Positions 42,789 through 52,250 of a stretch of DNA of 64,000 nt are shown here, in pieces; position 1 is the stretch's first letter, and every line of letters begins with the position of its first letter. Below the pieces are notes generated by a model. It was not told the origin of the DNA. It saw only the letters and a list, made by a program, of their open reading frames with translations, and ran no database searches. The DNA comes from Sheuella sp. GTDB lineage: Bacteria; Pseudomonadota; Gammaproteobacteria; Burkholderiales; Burkholderiaceae_B. The position numbers and the translations under genes were made by a program. The stretch lies in contig JAUSCY010000072.1 of the NCBI GenBank assembly GCA_030650995.1, positions 1-64,000 on the forward strand, written 5' to 3'.

Positions 42789-44249
42789 ATGAACGCCAGA
42801 GTCCCTAATCTCGATACCGCTCAAGTGCTAGCCGAAGTCAGTCAGGCGTGGGACGAGGATCTCGTAGGCCAGCTGAGCGATTACATTGAAATTCCAGCTA
42901 AATCCCCAGCCTTTGATCCTGACTGGGCGAAGTCTGGATATCTGGATACCGTGCTGGAGCGGGCAGCGCAATGGGTCCGGGAACAAAAAGTAGCGGGGCT
43001 GACGCTTGAAATCATCCGTCTGCCCGGCCGCACACCCGTCATGTTTTTTGAGGTGCCCGCCACGCGCCCTCAGGCGCAAGGCAGCCAGACCGTGCTGATG
43101 TATGGCCACCTGGATAAGCAGCCAGAGTTCGATGGCTGGCGTGCGGGTCTTGGCCCCTGGACCCCAAAGTATATCGATGGCAAACTTTACGGACGTGGAA
43201 GCGCCGATGACGGTTATGCAACCTATGCAGCGATTACAGCGATTCAAGCACTGAAATCCCAGCAGGTCGAACATCCACGCATCGTTGGTCTGATCGAAAC
43301 ATGCGAAGAAAGTGGCTCACCTGATCTGCTGCCCTATGTAGATGCACTCAGAACCAGTATGGGCGACGTCGGTCTCGTGATCTGTCTGGACAGTGGCGCA
43401 GGCAACTACGATCAGTTGTGGTTGACCACGAGCTTGCGCGGGATGGCTGCGGGCACGTTGAAAGTTGAAATTCTCACTGAAGGCATCCACTCAGGTGATG
43501 CGTCAGGTTTGGTGCCCTCAAGCTTCAGAATTATGCGCCACGTACTGGATCGACTGGAAGACAGCGAAACAGGTCGCCTGTTACCTAAAAGCTTCCACTG
43601 CGAAATCCCCCCCGATCGGCGCGCGCAGGCACAAGCAACCGCGTCCATTCTGGGTGAAGAAATTTATAAACGTTTCCCTTGGGCGCATCATGATTGTGGC
43701 GGCTCCTCACTCGTCGCCCTGCCCACTACCCTGGATCCGGTAGAAGCCTTGATTCGCCGCACCTGGATGCCAACGCTCAGCGTGACGGGTGCGGAAGGCT
43801 TTCCTGCTTTGAAAGATGCAGGCAATGTCCTGCGTCCTTACACTGCGTTCAAGCTGAGCTTGCGCCTGCCACCACTGATTGATGCGGCACAAGCCGTGGA
43901 GGAGCTCAAAACCCTGCTCGAGGACAATGCACCTTACCAGGCAAAAGTAACCTTTGAAGGTGGTAGTGCCTCAAGCGGCTGGAATGCACCCGCCATTACG
44001 CCGTGGTTCGAGCAGGCGCTCAACGATGCCAGCCAGGCGCATTTTGGCGCACCCGTCGGCTACATTGGTCAGGGCGGCACGATCCCGCTGATGAATCTGC
44101 TGAGTGAAGGTTTTCCAACCGCCCAGATGATGGTGTGCGGTGTGCTCGGCCCCAAATCCAACGCACACGGGCCAAACGAGTTTTTGCACGTTCCATACGC
44201 CAAGCGCCTGACAGCGGCAGTCGCTCAAGTGATTGCACAAATGCCTTAA
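42789..44249 (+). CDS. M20-family metallopeptidase/amidohydrolase
   Basis: I use the ATG at 42789 (MNARVPNLD, GAGG upstream), giving 486 residues. The di-zinc motif set is present: LMYGHLDKQPEFDGW near residue 100, GRGSADDGYATYAA near residue 138, TCEESGSPD near residue 175 and a late His in SNAHGPNEFLHV. The long form with a lid domain resembles dipeptidases of the CNDP/DapE-like group. It probably hydrolyses a dipeptide or N-acyl amino acid, consistent with the N-acyl-D-amino-acid deacylase-like gene that follows. Confidence 0.9.
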   Translation: MNARVPNLDTAQVLAEVSQAWDEDLVGQLSDYIEIPAKSPAFDPDWAKSGYLDTVLERAAQWVREQKVAGLTLEIIRLPGRTPVMFFEVPATRPQAQGSQTVLMYGHLDKQPEFDGWRAGLGPWTPKYIDGKLYGRGSADDGYATYAAITAIQALKSQQVEHPRIVGLIETCEESGSPDLLPYVDALRTSMGDVGLVICLDSGAGNYDQLWLTTSLRGMAAGTLKVEILTEGIHSGDASGLVPSSFRIMRHVLDRLEDSETGRLLPKSFHCEIPPDRRAQAQATASILGEEIYKRFPWAHHDCGGSSLVALPTTLDPVEALIRRTWMPTLSVTGAEGFPALKDAGNVLRPYTAFKLSLRLPPLIDAAQAVEELKTLLEDNAPYQAKVTFEGGSASSGWNAPAITPWFEQALNDASQAHFGAPVGYIGQGGTIPLMNLLSEGFPTAQMMVCGVLGPKSNAHGPNEFLHVPYAKRLTAAVAQVIAQMP

Positions 44250-44348
44250 ACCCTTGAATAAAGAAACCCAGTACCCCTTCGACGCAAAAGATCGCTTATC
44301 CAGCATGCGTCACCACGAGACAAGATTCACCCACTTAAAACGAAAAAA

Positions 44349-46061
44349 ATGATAACGCACACATTAATTATCCGCAACGGCACCATCGTTGATGGCACAG
44401 GAAACGAACCATTCACCGGTGATATCAAAATCGTCGATGGACTGATACAGGCAGTCGGTCAAGTCAGCGGATCTGCTGACGAAGAAATCGATGCGAAAGG
44501 CCTGCTGGTCACACCCGGTTTTGTTGATATCCATACGCACTACGATGGTCAGGTCACCTGGAGCCATCAAGTCGCGTCCTCCTCACAGCTTGGTGTCACG
44601 ACGGTTGTCATGGGTAATTGCGGTATCGGTTTTGCTCCCTGTAATGAGGAGCATCGCGCCATCATGATGCGTCTGATGGAAGGAGTCGAAGATATCCCGG
44701 GCGTAGTACTTGAGGAAGGTCTGCCATGGAACTGGCGTACTTTTCCAGAGTATCTCGATGCGCTTGATGCCAGAAATTATGATGCAGACATCGCCACCCA
44801 GATCGGCCATGCCCCCCTCAGGATTCATGTCATGGGTGATCGTGGTGCAGCACGTGAACCCGCGACTGATGCAGACATTGCTGCCATGGCCCAGATAGCA
44901 GGTGAAGCCGTGCAGGCTGGCGCCTTAGGTTTCAGTACATCACGCACAATTTTGCATCGCAGCAGTGACGGCATGAACACCCCTACTTTAGGTGCGGCTG
45001 AAAAAGAACTGGTGGGCATCGCGCTGGGTCTGAAAAAGGTCGGGATGGGTACGCTCCAGCTGGTCACAGATTTTGATGACGTAGATTCAGAATTTGCCAT
45101 GCTCAGACGTATTGTCGAGCAATCAGGACGCCCTCTTTCGCTGACGTTACTGCAGCATGAACACCTGCCCGACAGATGGCGCCGTGTCATGCATCACATG
45201 CATGAAGCAACTGATGCGGGTTTGAAAATGAAAGCGCAAGTTGGTGCGCGGCCTGTCGCTCTGATTTTCAGTTTTGCTTTATCACTATGCTCGTTTTCGC
45301 AATTACCAACCTACGAATCACTCAAAGATTTACCCGCCGATGAGCGACTTAAAAAACTTCGTGATCCGGAAATCCGGGCAAAAATTCTTTCTGAAGAACA
45401 TCACGAAGAGATGTACAAGCGACGCGTAGCGAATTTTGAAAATCTGTATCCACTTGGTGATCCGCCAGAATACGAACCGCATCCTGATACCAGTATCGCA
45501 GCGATCGCTGCGCGCGAAGGCAGACCACCCGCTGAAGTTGCTTATGACATTTTGCTTGGCAATGATGGTCAGGCTCTGCTGTATCGGCCGCTCTACAACT
45601 ATTTCGAAAAAGATCTCGAGGTGCTGCGCGAGATGCTGCTTGATCGTGACACCGTGCCGGGCTTGAGCGATGGTGGTGCGCACTACGGCTTTATCTGTGA
45701 CGCAAGCTTTCCCACTTACCTGCTCACACACTGGGCGCGCGATCGTACGCGCGGTGAAAAACTGCCTTTGGCGCAACTGGTCAAATGGCAAACTCAAGAT
45801 ACGGCAGCCACTGTCGGGTTGAAAGATCGTGGATTGCTCAAACCTGGATACAAGGCAGATATCAACATCATTGATTTTGAAAATCTACACCTGCACGCAC
45901 CAAAAATAGTCTATGACTTGCCAGCGGGAGGACGACGACTCGGACAAAAAGCCGATGGCTATCGCGCAACTATTGTTTCCGGAGTTGTCACGTATCGCGA
46001 TGGTGTAGCAACAGGCGCTCACCCAGGCAAACTGATTCGCGGCGCCAAACAGGCACCATAG
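44349..46061 (+). CDS. N-acyl-D-amino-acid deacylase-like amidohydrolase (amidohydrolase 3 family)
   Basis: This 570-residue protein has the beta-barrel/TIM-barrel layout of D-aminoacylase and dihydropyrimidinase relatives. It shows LIIRNGTIVDGTG at the N-terminus, the metal motif FVDIHTHYDGQVTW near residue 60, GNCGIGFAPC near residue 93, a QHEHLPDRWRRVM segment near residue 270 and the catalytic Asp in GLSDGGAHYGF near residue 440. Members remove N-acyl groups or open N-acylated compounds. It follows the M20 gene by 99 bp on the same strand and may share its transcript. Confidence 0.88.
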   Translation: MITHTLIIRNGTIVDGTGNEPFTGDIKIVDGLIQAVGQVSGSADEEIDAKGLLVTPGFVDIHTHYDGQVTWSHQVASSSQLGVTTVVMGNCGIGFAPCNEEHRAIMMRLMEGVEDIPGVVLEEGLPWNWRTFPEYLDALDARNYDADIATQIGHAPLRIHVMGDRGAAREPATDADIAAMAQIAGEAVQAGALGFSTSRTILHRSSDGMNTPTLGAAEKELVGIALGLKKVGMGTLQLVTDFDDVDSEFAMLRRIVEQSGRPLSLTLLQHEHLPDRWRRVMHHMHEATDAGLKMKAQVGARPVALIFSFALSLCSFSQLPTYESLKDLPADERLKKLRDPEIRAKILSEEHHEEMYKRRVANFENLYPLGDPPEYEPHPDTSIAAIAAREGRPPAEVAYDILLGNDGQALLYRPLYNYFEKDLEVLREMLLDRDTVPGLSDGGAHYGFICDASFPTYLLTHWARDRTRGEKLPLAQLVKWQTQDTAATVGLKDRGLLKPGYKADINIIDFENLHLHAPKIVYDLPAGGRRLGQKADGYRATIVSGVVTYRDGVATGAHPGKLIRGAKQAP

Positions 46062-46121
46062 AACAGGCCCTCTAAAAACAAACTTACTTTATTGATCATT
46101 ATTTTCAGGAGACAAATCAGC

Positions 46122-46439
46122 ATGGCGATTTACGAATTACGCACCTACACCGTCACGGTCGGAAAAATGAACGACGTCGTCGAGTTATATAAAACACTGG
46201 GCTGGCCCGCGCTCTCAAAACACCCTAAGAAACTGTGCAGCTATTTCACAGGTGATATTGGTGCACTGAATCAGATCATTCATCTCTGGAAATTTGATGA
46301 TGAGGCTGATCGCCGCGTCTTCTGGAATGGTGTATTCACTGATCCCGAGTTCATGAATTTTGCCAAACAACTGCGTCCATTGCTGCAACATCAGGAAAAC
46401 AAGCTAATGCTTGGCGCTCCCTGGGGTCCGCAGATCTGA
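46122..46439 (+). CDS. NIPSNAP-family protein
   Basis: 105 residues from the ATG at 46122 (MAIYELRTYTVTVGKM), preceded by AGGAGA; the ORF-track start 30 bases upstream has no such site. The ferredoxin-like fold family is recognised by this N-terminus and by GALNQIIHLWKFDDEADR near residue 50. Bacterial NIPSNAP proteins often lie in catabolic operons, but their function is not defined. It is the last gene before a terminator. Confidence 0.88.
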   Translation: MAIYELRTYTVTVGKMNDVVELYKTLGWPALSKHPKKLCSYFTGDIGALNQIIHLWKFDDEADRRVFWNGVFTDPEFMNFAKQLRPLLQHQENKLMLGAPWGPQI

Positions 46440-46473
46440 GCGCGTTCCCCTTAAGGGTAATGACCGACAGGGC

Positions 46474-46501
46474 AAACCCTCATTTAATGAGGGTTTTTTT
46501 T
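46474..46501 (+). terminator. Rho-independent terminator after the NIPSNAP gene
   Basis: AAACCCTCAT, a three-base loop, and ATGAGGGTTT form a perfect 10-bp stem followed by an unbroken run of T. It ends the M20/deacylase/NIPSNAP transcript and separates it from the downstream Liv transporter operon. Confidence 0.85.
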
Positions 46502-46570
46502 ATCGTGAATTCATTGATAATGAACCACACACACCCACAAAGAGGCGTGCGATAAATAATTGGAGACAAA

Positions 46571-47455
46571 GTGTCAGATTTTATTGTGATGAATTTACAA
46601 GTACTGTTCTCGGGGCTTGCCCTTGGGGCCATCTACTCTCTGGTCGCACTCGGATTTGTATTGATTATCCGCGCCACAAACGTCGTCAACTTCGCCCAGG
46701 GCGATTTCGCAATGCTGGGTGGCTTTTCGATGGTCGCGTTTCTGGCAGCAGGCGCACCCTACTGGCTTGCGATTCTGCTGGCACTACTCTCGATGGGAAT
46801 ATTCGGTCTGATTTTTAATCTGGGCGTCTACTACCCTCTTAGACATCGCTCATTCTTGCCGGTCATTATCAGTACCCTTGGGGCATCGATTTTCATGCAG
46901 AACACCGTTCTGTATTTTTTCGGTCCACAGCCACGCCCAATGGAAAAGGTATTCAAGACCTCTGCGATCGAGATCGGCGGTGTATTCATGGATACACAAT
47001 ACCTCACCATACTGGGTGTCACGGCTATTGCCGTCGCGTTTCAATACTTTCTCTTTGAACGCACATTGTTTGGTAAAAAACTTCAGGCAACGTCCCAGGA
47101 TAAGGATATGGCGCGCTTAGTGGGCATCCCCGTCGCGACCATGATTGCCTTTACTTTTTGCTACAGCGCGATTTTGGGAGGAGTGGCTGGCATTCTGGTG
47201 TCTCCCGTACTGTTCGTCTCAATTGGCATGGGCTCCATTATTGCGCTCAAAGCCTTTTCCGCGACGATCATTGGCGGTTTTGGTGATGTAACAGGCTCGA
47301 TCGTGGGAGGGTTGCTGCTTGGGGTCGTAGAAGCCTTTGGTGCGCATTACATTTCAGTCCCCTACAAAGACGCGTTTGCTTTTCTTCTGTTGTTCATCTT
47401 TTTGCTCTTGAGACCTCAAGGCATTTTCGGTGAAAAAATCTCGGAGAAAGCATGA
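46571..47455 (+). CDS. LivH-type ABC transporter inner-membrane permease
   Basis: 294 residues, starting at a GTG with GGAG upstream. Family motifs are ATNVVNFAQGDFAMLGGF near residue 35 and ATIIGGFGDVTGSIVGG near residue 235, with about eight membrane segments. Its stop overlaps the start of the fused permease-ATPase by four bases. A separate terminator upstream shows that this transporter has its own promoter. Confidence 0.92.
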   Translation: MSDFIVMNLQVLFSGLALGAIYSLVALGFVLIIRATNVVNFAQGDFAMLGGFSMVAFLAAGAPYWLAILLALLSMGIFGLIFNLGVYYPLRHRSFLPVIISTLGASIFMQNTVLYFFGPQPRPMEKVFKTSAIEIGGVFMDTQYLTILGVTAIAVAFQYFLFERTLFGKKLQATSQDKDMARLVGIPVATMIAFTFCYSAILGGVAGILVSPVLFVSIGMGSIIALKAFSATIIGGFGDVTGSIVGGLLLGVVEAFGAHYISVPYKDAFAFLLLFIFLLLRPQGIFGEKISEKA

Positions 47456-49188
47456 AAAAAATACTCACACTGCTGGCGATCGGCTTGCTGATCGCTGTCC
47501 TACCTTATTTCTTCAAGGTTTCTCCTTACATCCTGAATATTTTCATGCAGGCCGTCACGTATTCAATTGCCGTACTGGGCATGACGGTTGTGCTGGGTTA
47601 TACGGGACAAATTAACCTCGCTCAGGCCACTTTTTTCGGACTCGGTGCCTATGCTGTAGGTTTGGGGACTGTCGATGGAGGCATGAATTTCTGGATCACG
47701 CTGGTGCTCGGTATCGCGGTCGCGACTGTCTCTGGCTTTATCTTGGGCCTGACGACTCTCCGACTGAAGGGGCATTATCTGGCGATGATCACGATCAGTT
47801 TTCAGCAAATTTTTGATCTGGTGCTGAATAACTGGATTGACTTCACAAAAGGGCCCGATGGAATTGCGGGTATCGCCCGACCATCGCTGTTCGGCTACAC
47901 GCTTTCTGATGATCGTGCCTATCTTCTGATGTGTGCAATCGTGCTGTATGCGGCAATTTATTTTGTCTGGAAGCTGCCCCAGACATCGACGGGTCGGGCA
48001 ATGCGCGCGATTCGCGAGAATGAGCTTGCCGCTGAGGTCAATGGCGTTAATAGTCTTAAAGTCAAAGTCATCGCCTTCACCATCAGTGCAGGCCTCGCGG
48101 GTCTGGGTGGCGCACTATATGCCGCAGGCTTTGCATACATCAGTCCGGATAACTTCAACTTCGCACGGTCAATTGAATTCCTGACTATGGTGTTGCTTGG
48201 TGGCGCACAGTCCGCCTTCGGTGGCGTGCTCGGGACGAGCTTGCTGATTTTGCTGCCGGAGTGGTTACGCTTTCTTAAAGAGGTTTATCTGGCGGCCTAC
48301 GGCCTGGCAGTGATCCTTATCATGGTGTTCTTGCCTACAGGAATCTGGGGACTGATCAGCGCGCGGGTGGCTAAATACAAGAAGGTCGTACCAATCGATG
48401 TCTCCTCAATCGCCCCACTCGATGTCACCGTACCGATTACAGACCCGACACCTATTCTCAAGCTTGAGAATGTACAGAAGCATTTCGGCGGCGTCAGAGC
48501 CGTTGATGGGATCACCCTCGAGGTGACCCGCGGCACAGTCCACGCACTGATTGGTCCGAATGGTTCGGGCAAGACCACGACCCTGAATATACTGAGCGGT
48601 ATTTACAAGGCAACCGCCGGCAAGATGAGTTTTGACGGCGTGGACATTACCGAAATGGCACCCTATGCACGGGCCGGTCTGGGTATGGGACGTACGTTCC
48701 AGAATATCCGTCTGTTCCCTGCCCTGTCAGTCGTTGAAAACGTCATGGTCGGCGCACAACGTGAAAATAATCCGATCGCACCCGGGCAAGCCGCCTTACG
48801 TGCACGCGCCTTATCGGCATTGAAATTTGTGGGCATGGCGGAAAACGCCGAAGTCATTGTGCAGAATTTACCTTATGGTCATCAGCGACTGGTTGAAATC
48901 GCCCGCGCGCTGGCCGGACACCCTAAGTTCTTGCTACTGGATGAACCTGCTGCGGGTCTGAACCAGACAGAAAAACAGGAGCTCGTTGCCTTACTCAAAC
49001 GCCTCAGAGGACATGGCTTAACGATTTTCCTCATCGAACATGATATCGGTCTGATAGAACAAGTCTCTGACAGAATCACCTGCCTGAATTTTGGAAAACA
49101 AATTGCCGAAGGCGAGCCGAGCTATGTGTTGCGCCATCCTGACGTGATTACCGCCTATTTAGGGGAGAGCTCACATGGCGCTGCTTGA
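47452..49188 (+). CDS. Fused LivM permease and LivG ATPase
   Basis: This 578-residue protein joins a LivM-type permease (residues 1 to about 305; MTVVLGYTGQINLAQ near residue 43) to a LivG-type ATPase. The ATPase half begins near residue 340 and has Walker A GPNGSGKTT, an atypical signature region NLPYGHQRLVEIARAL and Walker B LLLDEPAAGLNQ. A linker of about 35 residues connects the two. Such fusions are known in Burkholderiales. It overlaps both the LivH-type and LivF-type genes. Confidence 0.93.
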   Translation: MKKILTLLAIGLLIAVLPYFFKVSPYILNIFMQAVTYSIAVLGMTVVLGYTGQINLAQATFFGLGAYAVGLGTVDGGMNFWITLVLGIAVATVSGFILGLTTLRLKGHYLAMITISFQQIFDLVLNNWIDFTKGPDGIAGIARPSLFGYTLSDDRAYLLMCAIVLYAAIYFVWKLPQTSTGRAMRAIRENELAAEVNGVNSLKVKVIAFTISAGLAGLGGALYAAGFAYISPDNFNFARSIEFLTMVLLGGAQSAFGGVLGTSLLILLPEWLRFLKEVYLAAYGLAVILIMVFLPTGIWGLISARVAKYKKVVPIDVSSIAPLDVTVPITDPTPILKLENVQKHFGGVRAVDGITLEVTRGTVHALIGPNGSGKTTTLNILSGIYKATAGKMSFDGVDITEMAPYARAGLGMGRTFQNIRLFPALSVVENVMVGAQRENNPIAPGQAALRARALSALKFVGMAENAEVIVQNLPYGHQRLVEIARALAGHPKFLLLDEPAAGLNQTEKQELVALLKRLRGHGLTIFLIEHDIGLIEQVSDRITCLNFGKQIAEGEPSYVLRHPDVITAYLGESSHGAA

Positions 49189-49903
49189 ACTTAAAAATGT
49201 AGAAAGTTATTACGGCAACGTACAGGCGCTTAAAGGTGTCTCACTTCATGTTAACCAGGGTGAGATCGTTACCTTGCTCGGTGCCAATGGTGCAGGAAAA
49301 AGCACCACCTTACGCAGCATCTCTGGCCTGGTCTCTGTCACGAGTGGAGATATTTTATTTGACGGCCAGACTGTGTTGCACACCCCATCAGAAAAAATTG
49401 TCAGTCGCGGGATTGCACACGTACCTGAAGGGCGGAGAATTTTTCCGGGATTGACCGTCAAAGAAAACATCATGATCGGCAGTTCTGCCCGTGGCAATAT
49501 CGGACGCGTGCAGCTCGAATCCGAAGTAGAGGAAATGTTTGAAATATTTCCTCCCCTTGAGAGGTTGTCCAAAGCACTGGGATGGAGTCTTTCAGGTGGT
49601 GAACAACAAATGCTGGCGGTCGCGCGCGGGCTGATGTCCAAACCAAAACTATTGTTGCTTGACGAGCCTTCGCTCGGCCTGGCGCCACTCATTGTGCAGC
49701 AGCTATTTGCCACGATTCGAAAAATTCGTGAACGGGGCATGACAATTCTGCTCGTGGAACAAAACGCCAATATGGCACTTTCAGTGGCAGACCGAGGCTA
49801 TGTCCTGGTGACAGGCGAATTAACGGTCGAGGGCACACCCGAGCAACTGCTGAATAATGAAGAAGTACGGTCCGCCTACCTGGGAGGCGGACAGAAAAAA
49901 TAA
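49175..49903 (+). CDS. LivF-type ABC transporter ATPase
   Basis: 242 residues with Walker A GANGAGKST near residue 35, signature LSGGEQQMLAVARGL near residue 132 and Walker B LLLLDEPSLGLAP. It overlaps the fused gene by 14 bases. With LivH, LivMG and the downstream binding protein it completes the second Liv-type transporter of the window. Confidence 0.93.
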   Translation: MALLELKNVESYYGNVQALKGVSLHVNQGEIVTLLGANGAGKSTTLRSISGLVSVTSGDILFDGQTVLHTPSEKIVSRGIAHVPEGRRIFPGLTVKENIMIGSSARGNIGRVQLESEVEEMFEIFPPLERLSKALGWSLSGGEQQMLAVARGLMSKPKLLLLDEPSLGLAPLIVQQLFATIRKIRERGMTILLVEQNANMALSVADRGYVLVTGELTVEGTPEQLLNNEEVRSAYLGGGQKK

Positions 49904-50013
49904 ACGTTTTATCAAGAGCACATTTTTTTCCATAAATAGTTCAAGTTCTGTTTGCAATCAAAGCGCATGTTTTTTTTGAATTAAAAATTTATAAGAACAA
50001 CTGGAGATATTTC

Positions 50014-51147
50014 ATGAAAACTAAATTTTTTTCTTTGAGTGCTGCTGCATTAATGGCGGCAATCACGATCAATGTTCAAGCTGCAGATCCGATTAAATTC
50101 GGCATGATGGCAGAAAGCTCTGGTCCGAACGCTGAGGCAGGCGTCTATCAGATCAATGGTGCAAAAATGGCTGTTGAGGAAATCAATGCAGCGGGCGGCG
50201 TACTAGGTCGTCCCCTTGAGCTGCGCGCGGAAGACAATCAAAGTACGAACCCCGGTTCGGTCTTGGCGATTTCCAAACTAACCAGTGGCGGTGATATAAC
50301 TGCGCTGATTGGCTCCGTACGCAGCACGCAGATTCAAGCCGTTGCACCGACCGTTGCGAAAGCCGGTCTGCCTATGGTGATTGGTGGGACCGACTACAGC
50401 CTGACGCACGTCAATAACCCATGGATTTTCCGTGCCCGCCCAAATGATGGCTACTCAGCGAAAGTCATCGCCGACTATGGCGTCAATACCCTGAAGCTAA
50501 AAAAATGGGCGATTGTGCACTCCACAGATGCCTTTGGCAACGGCGGTAAAAACAATCTGGTCGAAGCACTCAAAGCGCTCGGCATCACACCTGTTTCTGT
50601 GCAAGGCTTTACCAGTAACTCCCAGGATTTCACACCTATCGTATTAGCGATCAAACAATCTGGCGCGGATGTTATCTCGAGCTACATCGCCAACTCAACT
50701 GATGTGGGTATTTTCGCTAAACAATTGCGACAGCTCGGTGTGAATGCGACCTGGGTCGGCTCACCCTCCCTTTCAACCGACACGGCAATGAAACTCGCTG
50801 GCGATGCGTTGCATGGCACATACTCAATAGCTGATTACGCTGTTGAATCCAGTCCAGAAACAAAAGCTTATGCTGAAAAATATAAAGCAAAATACAAGAT
50901 CGAAGCTGACCTGTACTCTGCCTGGGCGTACGATGCGGTCAAACTGCTAGCGATGGCAATCACAAACGGCAAGAGTACCAAGCCAGCTGACATCCAAAAA
51001 GCACTACATGGGATTCAGGGCTACAAAGGTGTCGAAGGCACGTATAACTTTGACAAAAATGGTGATGGATTACATGGTTACAACATCGTGAAAAACGAGA
51101 AGGGCAATATCGTATTCGTTAAACATATCGATTTTGCACCGAAGTAA
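50014..51147 (+). CDS. LivK-type periplasmic substrate-binding protein
   Basis: 377 residues with a Sec signal peptide ending near NVQA, then IKFGMMAESSGPNAEAG and the type I binding fold typical of LivK. A CTGGAGATAT ribosome-binding site precedes the start. The 110-bp gap before it is AT-rich and may hold a separate promoter. It is the only binding protein of this transporter apart from the signal-less protein encoded next. Confidence 0.92.
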   Translation: MKTKFFSLSAAALMAAITINVQAADPIKFGMMAESSGPNAEAGVYQINGAKMAVEEINAAGGVLGRPLELRAEDNQSTNPGSVLAISKLTSGGDITALIGSVRSTQIQAVAPTVAKAGLPMVIGGTDYSLTHVNNPWIFRARPNDGYSAKVIADYGVNTLKLKKWAIVHSTDAFGNGGKNNLVEALKALGITPVSVQGFTSNSQDFTPIVLAIKQSGADVISSYIANSTDVGIFAKQLRQLGVNATWVGSPSLSTDTAMKLAGDALHGTYSIADYAVESSPETKAYAEKYKAKYKIEADLYSAWAYDAVKLLAMAITNGKSTKPADIQKALHGIQGYKGVEGTYNFDKNGDGLHGYNIVKNEKGNIVFVKHIDFAPK

Positions 51148-51210
51148 TTTGACCTGTACTGTCCATGTGTAAAGGTCACTCTCTCACAGAGAATGATTTG
51201 AATTTCTACA

Positions 51211-51246
51211 CGGCCTACCTTAAGCTTTATGCATGCAGGTAGGCCG
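51211..51246. promoter_or_regulatory. Perfect 10-bp inverted repeat upstream of the signal-less binding protein
   Basis: CGGCCTACCT and AGGTAGGCCG enclose a 16-base loop. The hairpin lies 64 bp after the LivK stop and ends 20 bp before the next start codon. There is no T-run, so it is more likely an mRNA processing, attenuation or operator element than a simple terminator. Confidence 0.6.
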
Positions 51247-51266
51247 ATTTCATTGAAGATCAAAAT

Positions 51267-52178
51267 ATGCAAAAAATACGTCTGGGTGCAATTTCCCGCA
51301 ATTATTTCAATATGCCCATCTGGATTGCCGCGCATACAGGCATGTTTGAACAAGTGGGTCTGGACGTATCAATCGAGCTGTACGAACCGATCGACGAAGT
51401 CTGGAAAAGACTTCAGGATGGCAGACTGGATCTAGCACTGGGAGTCACTGAGCACATCATTCTGGATAGCGAAAGTGGTGGCCACCTCGAAATTATCGGT
51501 GGCAATGTCAACCGCTTGCCCTTCTCTCTCATCACAGGCAAGGGCATACATAGTTTTCAAGATATGAAAGGTCGCACAATTGGCGTGTCCTCGGTCCAGG
51601 CCGGTAGCTCATCGCTGGTGATGAAAATCATGGGATCGCACGGTTTGCACTATCCCCAGGACTACAACATTGTTGCTGTAGGTCCGATTCTCGCTCGGTG
51701 GGAGAAACTACAAAACGGTGAAATCGATGCAGGCCTACAAGGTGCGCCGTTGAACTATATCGCCCAAGACCTTGGCTTTCATTCCCTGTGCGAGCCGCGC
51801 GATCAATTCCCCTGGTTTCAATTCACATCATTGAATGTGGATGCTCACTGGGCCAAGGCACATCACGCAGCGGTTGTTGCTTTCATGAAAGCATTTATAC
51901 GTGCGCATATATGGTTTTATGAGAATAAACAAGGCAGTCAGAACATTGCAATGCAAGAGACTGGCATCACAGCGCAATATGCAGATCGTGCATGGGAAGA
52001 ATATACCTCTGCGGAAATATTCCCACGAGACGCTCGTGCTAACCCGGAATCGATCCAGTCCTTGATTGATATCAGCGCCTTGCTCAGGCATGTCCCCAAG
52101 CGCGCAGAGTCGCGCGCAAAATCCTATATCAATTCAGTCTATATAGATGAGGCAAATCTCGGATTAAGCGCAGGCTGA
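51267..52178 (+). CDS. Periplasmic-binding-fold (NMT1/THI5-like) protein without signal peptide
   Basis: The 303-residue protein begins MQKIRLGAISRNYFNMP, directly in the first beta strand of the fold, with no signal sequence or lipobox. Family segments include AAHTGMFEQVGLDVSIELY near residue 20 and GRTIGVSSVQAGSSSLVMKI near residue 95. Proteins of this fold are usually exported ABC receptors, but some cytoplasmic ones are enzymes, such as 4,5-dihydroxyphthalate decarboxylase. It follows the LivK-type gene on the same strand and is convergent with the MoaD-like gene. It may be a cytoplasmic enzyme or sensor of the pathway. Confidence 0.8.
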   Translation: MQKIRLGAISRNYFNMPIWIAAHTGMFEQVGLDVSIELYEPIDEVWKRLQDGRLDLALGVTEHIILDSESGGHLEIIGGNVNRLPFSLITGKGIHSFQDMKGRTIGVSSVQAGSSSLVMKIMGSHGLHYPQDYNIVAVGPILARWEKLQNGEIDAGLQGAPLNYIAQDLGFHSLCEPRDQFPWFQFTSLNVDAHWAKAHHAAVVAFMKAFIRAHIWFYENKQGSQNIAMQETGITAQYADRAWEEYTSAEIFPRDARANPESIQSLIDISALLRHVPKRAESRAKSYINSVYIDEANLGLSAG

Positions 52179-52250
52179 CTGTTGCAGCCATTCACTGAAG
52201 CTCTTAACTGAAGATCTTAATTGTGAAGCCCTTGTCACCGCAGTGACGTT

